NCBI RefSeq assembly: GCF_013004645.1
Contig: NZ_JABEME010000003.1
Span: 62,001 to 126,000 of the forward strand
Direction of reading: 5' to 3'
Origin: Stenotrophomonas africana
Lineage (GTDB): Bacteria; Pseudomonadota; Gammaproteobacteria; Xanthomonadales; Xanthomonadaceae
Length of the DNA: 64,000 nt
Positions 39,979 to 47,469 of the stretch are shown here, piece by piece. The first letter of the stretch is position 1. Each line of letters begins with the position of its first letter. The position numbers and the translations under genes were made by a program. The notes under the pieces are model-generated. The model was not told where the DNA came from, made no database searches, and saw only the letters and a program-made list of their open reading frames with translations.

Positions 39979-40316
39979 GCGCCTCCCTGAGCACCTCTTG
40001 AGCACAAGGCGCTCCAAGTCTGAGCGTCTCGAGACTTTGATGCCTGAGTGGCCAAGGGCGATCTGTGGATTCAGGACACATCTTCAACGGCTCTCTGGTT
40101 CAATGAGCGCGAAATCTGGCGATTCTTGGCGCCTTGGGTGCTTCAGATTTCAACGACCTGCACACTGGTGCACGCGCCGGCTCCTCTTGGTTGATCGGAG
40201 GGGCCGGGCGTCTTCTCAGTGGCTGTAGTGGCGAAGCGCCGTACGTCAATGCCCGAGGGCTTGAGACTCGGCAGGCATCAGTTCTTCAGCTGCTGGGCGA
40301 ATACAATGAGTCTCCA
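39979..40316. other. gap without a confident gene
   Basis: Low-GC, with no clear coding sequence. One plus-strand frame (40134-40370) reads smoothly (SDFNDLHTGARAGSSWLIGGAGRLLSG...), but it has only a TTG start and no ribosome site; it may be the tail of a lost gene. Nothing else was seen. Confidence 0.35.
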
Positions 40317-40517
40317 TTAAATGCCGCCGTTGCCAAGTGGATGTTGGTGATGATTCTGCGGAGGGAATGAGTTTCCCTTGTTTGAGGCAATCTCATCTCC
40401 GCACGATTCGCAGCGATATATTCCCGAGTTGGGGCAGTTTTCGCCGGGCTTATGCAGGCTGTCGTAGGCCGTATTGTTGCTCTGATTCAGGTACTTTTCG
40501 TACTTGTACTGTGCCAT
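40317..40517 (-). CDS. small zinc-ribbon-like protein ('protein L'-like)
   Basis: 66 residues starting MAQYKYEKYLNQSNNTAYDS. The core HKPGENCPNSGIYRCESCGDEIASNKGNSFPPQNHHQH has one CxxC pair and a C-terminal histidine cluster, a pattern I recognise from small widespread proteins sometimes named 'protein L' (GIYRCxxCGxE...KGxxxPPQNHHQH). Its function is unknown. Compared with those, the last part (usually QGPIRWxL) is replaced by PLGNGGI, so it may be slightly truncated. Confidence 0.55.
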   Translation of the reverse strand: MAQYKYEKYLNQSNNTAYDSLHKPGENCPNSGIYRCESCGDEIASNKGNSFPPQNHHQHPLGNGGI

Positions 40518-40658
40518 GTTTCATCTCCTCCTTGAATGGATGGCTGGTCAGGAACGAGGTTCATGTGATGTGCCGAAGCCCCTGCCCTTGATGTTAGTTC
40601 ATTCTGGATCTCTCAGTGAATGAGTGCCAGTTTGGTTATTGGCTCGATGAGATTGCGA

Positions 40659-41486
40659 CTAAGCGACCTTGAATCGAATTCCCTCGAGTACGACGGGCCG
40701 AAATGAGATCCGCTGGTTCACCTTGATGTTGTACAGAAACCCCTCGCACCAGCCGCCCCTTACTGTAATGGGAGTTACGCTGTGAATGGATCTTCTTCGA
40801 GAAATCCATCTGGCTAGTGTTGAAGGATCCCTGCCAATCAGTATGGGACTGATAAACTCCACTGTAGATCCAGTCTCCAGAGTGCTTACCCACGAGCCTA
40901 GGCATCGCATCCAAATGCGAAATCCCTCCAGCTCCAGTTTTCGTCGAACATCAGGATCTGCCTTCAGCTGTTGCCGGCGAACGCGCCAAGAGATTTCTAG
41001 GTGTGGCGAGTGCTCGCCCTTGCCATGTGCGGCCACTTTCAACAAGTACCCGGGCGTGCCGGTTTGAATCGGCGTGAAGTACTTCGAAAGCCGTCCGTAG
41101 AAGTATCCTGCGCCCGCTGTGGTGAGAAACAGGAATAGGTGCTTCTCATTTACGGAGATGCGATACCCATTCGACGGGTAGAATTGTGTGCACACAAATC
41201 CATCGCAACCCGCCGGCATCGAGGCGCTATACGCCCTGTCTGCCGCAATGTACGCAATAACCAGGATGGTGATGACGAGCCATTTATAGCAGTTCACTCG
41301 CTGGTCCAAAACGGGCTCCCAAGCGAGCTCTCCATAGCGTCGGCGCACGAGAAACGTGCTGAGGAAGCCTAGGGCTATTGGTGCCAGAAGCAGGAGCATG
41401 TCAACGGTTCGCTGTGTTATGTACATAGATGGGGGTGGTTGAATTGTCGGTCGGCCGAGGCTTGGGCGCTCTTCGAGCTCTGACAT
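40659..41486 (-). CDS. two-helix membrane protein of unknown function
   Basis: About 275 residues from MSELEERPSLGRP. Two membrane helices (VDMLLLLAPIALGFLSTFLV; CYKWLVITILVIAYIAADRAYS) precede a stretch with two cysteines (PAGCDGFVCTQFYPS), a further hydrophobic segment (HLFLFLTTAGAGYFYG) and a cytoplasmic domain with many basic residues and beta pattern (EGFRIWMRCLGSWVSTLETGSTVEFISPILIGRD). No family recognised. Lower GC than the host. The position in a decayed phage region suggests cargo; a defence effector is possible but unsupported. Confidence 0.5.
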   Translation of the reverse strand: MSELEERPSLGRPTIQPPPSMYITQRTVDMLLLLAPIALGFLSTFLVRRRYGELAWEPVLDQRVNCYKWLVITILVIAYIAADRAYSASMPAGCDGFVCTQFYPSNGYRISVNEKHLFLFLTTAGAGYFYGRLSKYFTPIQTGTPGYLLKVAAHGKGEHSPHLEISWRVRRQQLKADPDVRRKLELEGFRIWMRCLGSWVSTLETGSTVEFISPILIGRDPSTLARWISRRRSIHSVTPITVRGGWCEGFLYNIKVNQRISFRPVVLEGIRFKVA

Positions 41487-41956
41487 CGATCGGCGGCGTG
41501 GCGGCGTGTGGTTTTGCTGCCGGGTCGATATCGGCTGTATCGACCTGATACTTGAGCTGGCGATCAACGACTGCACCGATCCGTCCGGCGTCAGATCTCC
41601 CTGAGGCCGCATCTGGACTCGCGCCTTAAAGAGTTCTTTTTTAACGCATTCTTCTGATCTCTAGCTCGGTGCCAGTGCCGGTAGCGTTGATGACGACTCT
41701 TAGGCGACAGCAAGGTATGCACCTAATCAGCAGCCCCGGGGTAGTTGGCCCCTGGTTCGAGCATGGGTCGCGAGTCACGGTCTCTCGTGACCCTATCCAT
41801 GAAGTGCTTGCTGCCCCAGCACGGGTATAGCCCCCTCCCGCCTCCCCCTCCCCCCCTTTCGGCTAATCCGACTCGCAGTAGACTGGGTGCGCCGTAGGGT
41901 TTGGCTGGGAATTGTGAATTTGTGCCGGGCGAAGAGGTGACCAGACTAGCCCTTAG
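41487..41956. other. 470-base gap without a recognised gene
   Basis: Contains AGAGTTCTTTTTTAACGCA near 41630, unusual pyrimidine-rich stretches (CTCCCGCCTCCCCCTCCCCCCC, about 41837-41858) and short frames only. It sits where the front of a DUF3653-like gene would be expected, so it may be decayed phage DNA. Confidence 0.4.
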
Positions 41957-42199
41957 GAAGTTGCGCGTTCGGCGCCGCCGATCGACAGTTCTAGAAATGC
42001 ACGCAATCGCGACGCCGGCATTCGCAATCATCCGGCCACTGTCGTCAATCTGCGGGATGTGGTGAGTCGGCGCAAACAGCGGTCGGCGGTGGCGATGGCT
42101 GGCCCTGACGCCGAGACACCAGGGGCCGAGACCTCACCGGTGCGTGTGAGGCGCTTTCGTAGGGGCGCCGCCCCTACGCCCCTCTGCAGCCGCCGTTGA
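41957..42199 (+). pseudogene. remnant of a DUF3653-like phage gene
   Basis: Open from a stop at 41954. The product (…PATVVNLRDVVSRRKQRSA…) resembles the C-terminal part of the intact phage protein at 32284 (VIYLAEVLRIRRERR), and both run into the same 36-bp repeat, encoding VRVRRFRRGAAPTP in one frame. No start codon or front half is found. It ends at TGA 42197-42199. Confidence 0.45.
42142..42177. repeat. 36-bp hairpin repeat, right copy
   Basis: 34 of 36 bases match the copy at 32648-32683; the stem GTAGGGGC / GCCCCTAC is conserved and only one stem-external base and one loop base differ. It overlaps the last bases of the gene at 42174. Confidence 0.8.
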
Positions 42200-42779
42200 G
42201 CCATGCCCAATTGTCTGTTAGCAGGCCGCTCAAGAGCCAAAGTGTCGCGTACACAGCAGCTACGAGGCCGAAGAGTGACAGGATTTGGATGGCACGAATC
42301 TGCCACCGTGGTGCAACAGGCAACAAGTCGACCGTGATTGGCCGGGCTACGGTTTCCTTACTCCTGACGGAAAGGACATTCGGCAGGGTATTGTTCACGG
42401 CGACCATCTCAAACCATAGCTCGTCCTTCGGGGATAGCGTGGGGAGAGATATCGCAATTCGGCCATGTGCAATTTCAGTGATGGAGAACGGTCGCGGCGG
42501 CCAGAGATTAAGTGACTGGGGAGAATAGTTCAGAACGATCTCGATTTCGCTCAGGGGCACCTTGCCCGTATTGCTGATGAAGAATGATCCAACTGTTAGA
42601 TGCGGCCTTTGATCCGTCACATTTCCGTCTGCATCTGTGAAGGGCGGCAGGATGTGACTTATCGAAGCCCTTGGTCCCCACCCCATCGAAGTCTTAGGCT
42701 TCGCCGCAAGCTTTCCAATCAAGCCGAAAAGTCCAACCAGTATCGAAGCAATCTCCTTGCTGTAGTCAAGAATCGACAT
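42174..42779 (-). CDS. membrane protein of unknown function with a central beta domain
   Basis: A 201-residue protein. An N-terminal helix (ILDYSKEIASILVGLFGLIGKLA) is followed by a beta-rich domain (HLTVGSFFISNTGKVPLSEIEIVLNYSPQSLNLWPPRPF...SPKDELWFEMVAVNNTLP) resembling immunoglobulin-like folds, and a C-terminal membrane helix (ILSLFGLVAAVYATLWLLSGLL). Start MSILDY at 42779. Its upstream region contains an 11-base G tract (42877-42887), a possible expression switch. It lies in the cargo slot between hairpin repeat and palindrome. Confidence 0.55.
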   Translation of the reverse strand: MSILDYSKEIASILVGLFGLIGKLAAKPKTSMGWGPRASISHILPPFTDADGNVTDQRPHLTVGSFFISNTGKVPLSEIEIVLNYSPQSLNLWPPRPFSITEIAHGRIAISLPTLSPKDELWFEMVAVNNTLPNVLSVRSKETVARPITVDLLPVAPRWQIRAIQILSLFGLVAAVYATLWLLSGLLTDNWAWLNGGCRGA

Positions 42780-42876
42780 CCGTCCTTTCCCCTGCCCGCT
42801 CAAGTTGTTCGCATGATAAACGGCGGTCCGCTCCCCGCGCTGGTTCGAACAGACTAGAATGCGCTAAGGACGCCTT

Positions 42877-42887
42877 GGGGGGGGGGG
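42877..42887. other. 11-base homopolymeric G tract
   Basis: Eleven consecutive G on the plus strand, about 98 bases upstream of the minus-strand gene starting at 42779. Runs this long are prone to slipped-strand changes. The rest of the gap 42780-43036 has no recognised gene; a 69-codon plus frame across the tract was rejected. Confidence 0.6.
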
Positions 42888-43036
42888 TACGTATGGACCC
42901 CGAACGACACGAACCAACCTTTAGCGCCCCTGATCTGCATGACGTGCAGTTTCGCGCGGGGAGGGGGGCGACCAGCCCGGCAGAAGGAGCCTGCGTCACC
43001 CTGGCTCTACATCGGCGTAAGCGCCGCATTAGTTCA

Positions 43037-43894
43037 CTAATCATCGAATCTGAGCTTGAAGCTGTTCTTCCTCGCCAGTGCTAATCGCAGATCATCCCAG
43101 TTCAGCAGGAGGGGAACTGCCTCCACTACCGAGTGGTCATGGTAATGGCATGATTCGAGGCCTATGCCTGTCGCCGATGCATGACCCTTGAACTGCTGCG
43201 CCTGTCCGTAGTCGGCGATAGCCGCCTCAACAGTCTGACGACTAGATTCAACATGGTCATTGACCAGCGAGCGCAGCGAAAGGTGAATTCCATTCACCTC
43301 CCGCATGTACTCGCGCAGGATTCTTCTGAGATAGATCCTGTCTGGAGTTTCATCGAGGATGGACTTTTTGAACTTCCCTCGGTCAGCCACGATCCTGTCC
43401 TTAGATGCATACAGCCCGTGCTCGCCCCTCCCGCCCTCTTGCCCGTCCACGGGGAGAGCGCGATGCTGGGATCGATCACGCAGTTGGCAGGTCAGGCGGT
43501 AGGCAAGGCAGTTGTCATAGGCGGCAGCTGCTAGATGCTTGGCTTGCCGGGCAAATTCGCCTTCTTCACCGAATGATTTGAAGTCACGTGCCACTTGGTC
43601 CATGTACGTCTTGCCACTGGTAAATAGATTGATGACGTGTCGATTGGCCTCCATTAGAAGGGCATCGCCAGTCTCATAGCTCCAGTCCTTGCGTAGCTCA
43701 CTTCGCAGATGTGCTACGGCGCAAAACTCCTCGAACGCCAGGAAGTTGCCCATAAGTAGCTCGTAGCGCCGCTCAAAGGATCCCGCGTCAATGAGGCAAT
43801 GCCGTGCGTTTGCCAAGGCAACGTGGCGATCTTGGCTGATCTCTAGGATCGTCTGGGGCCCAATATGCGCGCCCCGTAGCTGATAGATATCCAT
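43037..43894 (-). CDS. helical protein of unknown function
   Basis: A 285-residue soluble protein starting MDIYQLRGAHIGPQTILE, with GGAAGGGGATAC before the ATG. It is almost entirely helical, with many histidine, arginine and aspartate residues (RHVALANARHCLIDAGSFERRYELL; DRIYLRRILREYMREVNGIHLSLRSLVNDHVESS). The last 60 residues contain GIGLESCHYHDHSVVEAVP. No motif of a known nuclease, kinase or protease is convincing. A perfect CGTGACGCGTCACG palindrome lies 76 bases upstream. Likely cargo of the decayed element. Confidence 0.55.
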   Translation of the reverse strand: MDIYQLRGAHIGPQTILEISQDRHVALANARHCLIDAGSFERRYELLMGNFLAFEEFCAVAHLRSELRKDWSYETGDALLMEANRHVINLFTSGKTYMDQVARDFKSFGEEGEFARQAKHLAAAAYDNCLAYRLTCQLRDRSQHRALPVDGQEGGRGEHGLYASKDRIVADRGKFKKSILDETPDRIYLRRILREYMREVNGIHLSLRSLVNDHVESSRQTVEAAIADYGQAQQFKGHASATGIGLESCHYHDHSVVEAVPLLLNWDDLRLALARKNSFKLRFDD

Positions 43895-43970
43895 GTATCC
43901 CCTTCCATCAAGACAGCCCCAACACATTCAGCGTTCTGCCTCGTGACATGGCAGATTGCAATCCAATTAA

Positions 43971-43984
43971 CGTGACGCGTCACG
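43971..43984. repeat. 14-bp perfect palindrome CGTGACGCGTCACG, right copy
   Basis: Same motif as at 33159-33172 (one difference). High-GC chromosomal sequence resumes right after it. Confidence 0.65.
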
Positions 43985-44059
43985 CCCAATCGCCCACCCA
44001 TTGGCGCCCCACCCCTCCCCCACTATAGTTCCACCCCTCACAAGGACGAGGCGGCGCGC

Positions 44060-44815
44060 ATGCCCTATATCGGAATCGGACTCCACGTACTGGCAGCCAT
44101 CTACTTCGCGGTGCACGCCATCCGCTCAGGCCAGAGCCTCTACTGGCTCATCCTGCTCTTCTCGTTCCCGCTGCTCGGCAGCGTCGTCTACTTCCTGGCG
44201 ATCTACTTTCCGGAAGTCCGTCACTCGCGCGGTGCCCGGCAGGTCGTCCGCTCCGCCAGGCAGCTCATGGACCCGGGCCAGGACCTTCGCAATGCCCGTA
44301 CCGAACTGGCGCGCACGCCCACCGTGCAGAATCGGGTTCGCCTGGGCAGGACGTTGCTGGATGCCGGCCAGGCCGAGGAAGCCAGAACCCTGCTTGAGCA
44401 GGCCGCCAGCTCGCCACTGGGCGACGATCCCTACATCCTGACCGGCCTGGCACGTGCGCGCCTCGAGTCCGGGCAGCCCGCGCTTGCGGTGGAGATGCTG
44501 GACGGCATGTTCGCCCGCCATCCGGATGTGCGCCGCAAGCCGGAACAAACCCTGCTTTACGCGCAGGCACTGGCGGCTGACCGAGCGCCCGGCACCCGTG
44601 CCGCGTTCGAGCGAGCCGTGGAATGCGGAAACGATGCGGCCGCTCGCTGCCTGTACGCCGAATGGTTGATGGCGCAGCCGCAGCCCGACGATCATGAGCA
44701 AGCCCGCAGCCTGTTCGCCAGCATCATCGACGATGCGCAGCACTGGTCGCGCCACGCGCGCAGCCACAATGCCGCATGGTTGGAGCGGACCAAGGTCGCG
44801 TTGAAGGGCTACTGA
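44060..44815 (+). CDS. membrane-anchored tetratricopeptide-type protein
   Basis: A 251-residue protein with two membrane helices (GIGLHVLAAIYFAVHAIR; LYWLILLFSFPLLGSVVYFLAIYF) of the PLDc_N type at the front. Then follow TPR-like helix pairs: RVRLGRTLLDAGQAEEARTLLEQAA, YILTGLARARLESGQPALAVEMLDGMF and later ARCLYAEWLMAQPQ. It is probably an inner-membrane scaffold. First high-GC gene right of the decayed phage; it starts a new transcript. Confidence 0.75.
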   Translation: MPYIGIGLHVLAAIYFAVHAIRSGQSLYWLILLFSFPLLGSVVYFLAIYFPEVRHSRGARQVVRSARQLMDPGQDLRNARTELARTPTVQNRVRLGRTLLDAGQAEEARTLLEQAASSPLGDDPYILTGLARARLESGQPALAVEMLDGMFARHPDVRRKPEQTLLYAQALAADRAPGTRAAFERAVECGNDAAARCLYAEWLMAQPQPDDHEQARSLFASIIDDAQHWSRHARSHNAAWLERTKVALKGY

Positions 44816-45274
44816 CGCCTGGCAGCCTTTGGCAATCCTGTCGCATCCGCCTCGCTCACGGCCTCGCCGGGCGGATGCCGACAGCGCGCAGGACTGCACC
44901 ATCGACATCGCCGATAGCCTTGCGGCGCAAGGCTCCAGCTTCATTGCGCCGCATGCAACGATTCTGAAAACGTTGAAAGTGGTGTCGGCATCAGCCCTAC
45001 TGCGTTGGCATCGCGCACAGCCAGGCGTATTCCTGTTCATGCCACCGAAAACGGGTGGCCGAGGCCTCGAAATCCTCGGTTGTGCAAGAGAAGTATGCGC
45101 TTGCCAGCCGGCACCACGCTCGGTGGTGCCGGCTGGCAATCCGTCGGCCGGCTATGGCGGGCGGTGCGTGGGGGCCTTGTGCCCGCCGGGAAGATTGCAC
45201 ACCGGATTTCGAGCCCCGCACCGTCCGCCACCTTTATCGGTGGCGGCTTCTGCATGCACGCAAGGAGCCCAGCC
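44816..45274. other. gap holding a long hairpin
   Basis: No coding sequence is convincing. It contains the 17-bp stem at 45101-45139 and, before it, smaller inverted repeats around GAGGCCTCGAAATCCTC (about 45061-45078). A good ribosome site (AAGGAGCCCAGCC) ends the gap before ATG 45275. Confidence 0.5.
45101..45139. repeat. 39-base REP-like hairpin
   Basis: TTGCCAGCCGGCACCAC and its exact reverse complement (45101-45117, 45123-45139) around a five-base loop GCTCG: a 17-bp perfect stem. No U-run follows. It resembles the Stenotrophomonas GCCGGC-type repetitive palindromes but is longer than most. Confidence 0.65.
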
Positions 45275-45631
45275 ATGACCAAGCCCCACTCCCCTGCCCC
45301 GCACCCGATCAATGACGCGCCCGCAAACGGCCCCGACCTGGATCCGAACACCCTCATCGCCCTGCTGCACAGCATCGGCTCCGGCGCCGCTTCCGATGGT
45401 CAGCCGTGGCCGGAACGCCATCAGATGCCCGGTCGACGCATCGCCCTGGCGGATACCGACTGCTCGCTGGCTGGCCTTCGCGTGGTGCTGGAGATTCTGC
45501 TGGCCGCGGAGCGCGCCCGCGAGAACGGCGAGCTGGAGCAATACGTTGGCCCGCGGGTGATGGAGGGTCTGATCATGGCCGGACTCGGCCTCACCGCACA
45601 CGCAAGTACGCGGCTGCATCCGGAGGGCTGA
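45275..45631 (+). CDS. small acidic protein of unknown function
   Basis: A 118-residue protein, start chosen for the AAGGAG box 8 bases before ATG. A polar, proline-rich front (MTKPHSPAPHPINDAPANGPD) is followed by a helical part (LIALLHSIGSGA; CSLAGLRVVLEILLAAERARENGELEQYVG; VMEGLIMAGLGLTAHA). It looks like a small conserved cytoplasmic protein; I do not recognise a family. Followed directly by a GTG-start frame that could be co-translated. Confidence 0.6.
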   Translation: MTKPHSPAPHPINDAPANGPDLDPNTLIALLHSIGSGAASDGQPWPERHQMPGRRIALADTDCSLAGLRVVLEILLAAERARENGELEQYVGPRVMEGLIMAGLGLTAHASTRLHPEG

Positions 45632-46102
45632 GTGGCGCGGCGCCGCTGGGCCGCCACGGTGCTTTGCCTCGCAGCGGTGGTTGCGGCGCAGATTCAGTGG
45701 CCGGTGCCGCCGGTGCCTGAGCAGTTCGCGTTCCAGAGCATCCCCGACGATCGCTTTTCACTGCTCCGCCGACAGGCAAGGCAGTTTGTGGAAGCGCGGC
45801 CACGGCAGGGCTTTGAGTTCGTTGAGAAGCGCGGAGGCGCCGTTTTACAGATCTACTGCAGGGGCGTTCCGGTGTTGTGGCTGGAGAGGCGCTCGCACTA
45901 TCTGCTCCTGCAGGTTTCACTGGACGCCCGGCAGCGGGCGCCCGACGTTGTGCGGTTCCGGGCACTTCTTCAATGGCAGATGGAACCGTTGGACTATCTG
46001 GAACAAGTGTTGGCGGGTGTGCCGGAGCCTGTTTTGATGGATCGGGTGCTGCAGGCTGTTGCTGGCGAGGTGACTGATGGGGCGCGGTGTGGCGCGCAGT
46101 AG
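45632..46102 (+). CDS. possible small exported protein
   Basis: A 156-residue frame starting at GTG 45632, immediately after the preceding stop. A hydrophobic N-terminus (RRRWAATVLCLAAVVAAQI) resembles a signal peptide; the rest (FSLLRRQARQFVEARPRQGFEFVEKRGGAVLQIYCRGVPVLWLERR) has a plausible coding composition. Its TAG stop is provided by the REP element at 46101-46123. No family recognised; moderately supported. Confidence 0.5.
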   Translation: MARRRWAATVLCLAAVVAAQIQWPVPPVPEQFAFQSIPDDRFSLLRRQARQFVEARPRQGFEFVEKRGGAVLQIYCRGVPVLWLERRSHYLLLQVSLDARQRAPDVVRFRALLQWQMEPLDYLEQVLAGVPEPVLMDRVLQAVAGEVTDGARCGAQ

Positions 46103-46123
46103 TCGAGCATGCCTCGACTCTAC
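46101..46123 (-). repeat. GTAG-type REP element shared by two converging genes
   Basis: Stem AGTCGAG / CTCGACT (46101-46107, 46113-46119) with CATGC loop, followed by CTAC (GTAG on the minus strand). The upstream gene ends within its first bases (TAG 46100-46102), and the opposite gene's stop (46120-46122) is read from the CTA at its other end. Confidence 0.7.
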
Positions 46124-46851
46124 AAAGGCGTTGGCTGGGAGGGTTCGGGTTCGTGGATCGAGCCCTCCAACAAGGCAACGTAGGTGTCCAGCCGGGTGCG
46201 TAGGCTGATCAGCATCCAGCCCGCAAGGTAGAGCAGCACAAGCATGTAGATCAGGAATGCGCCTGCCATGCCTACATCGAAGGCTCCTGCCCAGTCGCCC
46301 CATCTCCATTTGCGGAACTGCAGGAATAGCGCAATCAGCAGCGGGAACGGTCCAAGGCGCTGCAACCCGCCGTACATCAAGCCCATACGCTCGATCATGC
46401 TGTTGCGCAGGTGGCTGACATACTTGAGGCGGCGCTCGCGCTCGATCCTGGGGAAACTGCGCAGTTCGGTGACCACGGCGTACCAACGGGAAAACTCGAA
46501 ATCCATTTCTTTCGAGTGTGACAGCCGGGGTTGAGTGAATTGGCGGATTCCTCGGTGGGCTCCAATGAGCACGCCTATAACGAACCCACCAATCTCCACT
46601 GCCAGGCATATCCTGACCACCAACAGCGTCATGGTCAGCGGCAGCCACCGGTCCGGAAGTTGGCTGCAGAGAATGCCGATGACTGCGGCCGCTATGGCAA
46701 CACGAAACGCCCACGTCTCCACCCTGCCCGCCTTCGGGTAGATGCTGTGCTCAACCAGCACCTGCACCCGCTGGTAGAGCCAGTGGAACGTCAGTTCCTG
46801 CGAATCGGTCTTTGCCGGCGGATCGAATCCGCCTCCTGCCTGCATGTCCAT
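46120..46851 (-). CDS. polytopic membrane protein of unknown function
   Basis: About 243 residues from MDMQAGGGFD. Four hydrophobic segments: FRVAIAAAVIGILCSQL, LTMTLLVVRICLAVEIGGFVIGVLIG, LGPFPLLIALFLQF and GMAGAFLIYMLVLLYLAGWMLI. The loop between pairs two and three is basic and long (RLSHSKEMDFEFSRWYAVVTELRSFPRIERERRLKYVSHLRNSMIERMG). Family not recognised; a xanthomonad-specific membrane protein is likely. The start could be earlier, since the frame is open to 46965. Confidence 0.65.
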   Translation of the reverse strand: MDMQAGGGFDPPAKTDSQELTFHWLYQRVQVLVEHSIYPKAGRVETWAFRVAIAAAVIGILCSQLPDRWLPLTMTLLVVRICLAVEIGGFVIGVLIGAHRGIRQFTQPRLSHSKEMDFEFSRWYAVVTELRSFPRIERERRLKYVSHLRNSMIERMGLMYGGLQRLGPFPLLIALFLQFRKWRWGDWAGAFDVGMAGAFLIYMLVLLYLAGWMLISLRTRLDTYVALLEGSIHEPEPSQPTPL

Positions 46852-46930
46852 TGCGCCCCCTGCCCGCCGACGCGGATGCCGGCCGCCCCATCGTACCCGA
46901 GCGCGCTTCGGGTGGCGCGTCAGCGGGGAA

Positions 46931-47407
46931 TCACATACCCAGCTCAGACAACCCCGGGTGATCATCCGGGCGACGCCCCAGTGGCCAATGGAACTTGCGG
47001 TCGCTTTCCTTGATCGGCAGGTCGTTGATGCACGAGAAGCGGCGCTGCATCAGGCCATCCTCTCCGAACTCCCAGTTCTCGTTGCCATAGGAACGGAACC
47101 AGTTGCCGGAGTCGTCGTGCCATTCGTACGCGTAGCGGACAGCAATGCGGTTTTCGGTAAAGGCCCAGAGCTCCTTGATCAGGCGGTACTCAAGCTCCTT
47201 GTTCCATTTGCGTGCCAGAAACTGGCGGGCTTCTTCCCGGCCGTTGGTGAACTCGGCGCGGTTACGCCACTGGGTGTCGAGCGAATAGGCAAGCGACACC
47301 TTGTCGGCATCGCGGGTGTTCCAGCCATCCTCGGCAAGGCGCACCTTCTGCGTCGCCGATTCAAGGGTGAACGGAGGAAGCGGCGGACGGGGTTGTTCTG
47401 CGGACAC
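46931..47407 (-). CDS. DUF1348 / NTF2-like protein
   Basis: A 158-residue single-domain protein of the NTF2 fold. Recognisable DUF1348 sequence runs through most of it: [38 protein letters not shown], then [42 protein letters not shown] and [17 protein letters not shown]...INDLPI. The reaction is unknown. It shares direction with the TetR gene upstream (62 bases), and the three-gene neighbourhood with the hydrolase is common in proteobacteria. Confidence 0.85.
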   Translation of the reverse strand: MSAEQPRPPLPPFTLESATQKVRLAEDGWNTRDADKVSLAYSLDTQWRNRAEFTNGREEARQFLARKWNKELEYRLIKELWAFTENRIAVRYAYEWHDDSGNWFRSYGNENWEFGEDGLMQRRFSCINDLPIKESDRKFHWPLGRRPDDHPGLSELGM

Positions 47408-47469
47408 GGGGAGACCTCCAATCGAGATGGATACATGAAGTGCTTCAAAGGATCTGGCGTACCCAGGCG

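Larger units (their letters stand above)
39758..43984. mobile_element. decayed second filamentous element or satellite, carrying unknown cargo genes
   Basis: Right of the half-dif site the DNA resembles the prophage left end again: a tail encoding FVGSAWQWL (shared with 32177-32287), a DUF3653-like remnant, the same 36-bp hairpin repeat and the same 14-bp palindrome, in the same order. The morphogenesis and replication genes are missing, and extra unknown genes are present. GC is lower than in the chromosome on either side. The right boundary is set at the palindrome because that is where zot would begin; no third dif copy was found. Confidence 0.6.

Noticed and set aside
40134..40370. 78-residue plus-strand frame reading SDFNDLHTGARAGSSW...
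   Set aside because: Composition looks protein-like, but only a TTG start without a ribosome site is available and it overlaps the 40317-40517 gene; kept only as a possible remnant.
41723..42031. 102-residue minus-strand frame with a glycine run
   Set aside because: The GGGGGG run is a translated pyrimidine tract; no ribosome site and no recognisable fold.
42843..42856. TGGTTCGAACAGAC, resembling a tRNA T-loop
   Set aside because: No matching acceptor, D or anticodon stems could be found on either side; also rejected for a similar string near 41753.
42875..43084. 69-residue frame starting in the G tract
   Set aside because: The start would be inside the homopolymer, there is no homology-like pattern, and its end overlaps the opposite gene at 43037.
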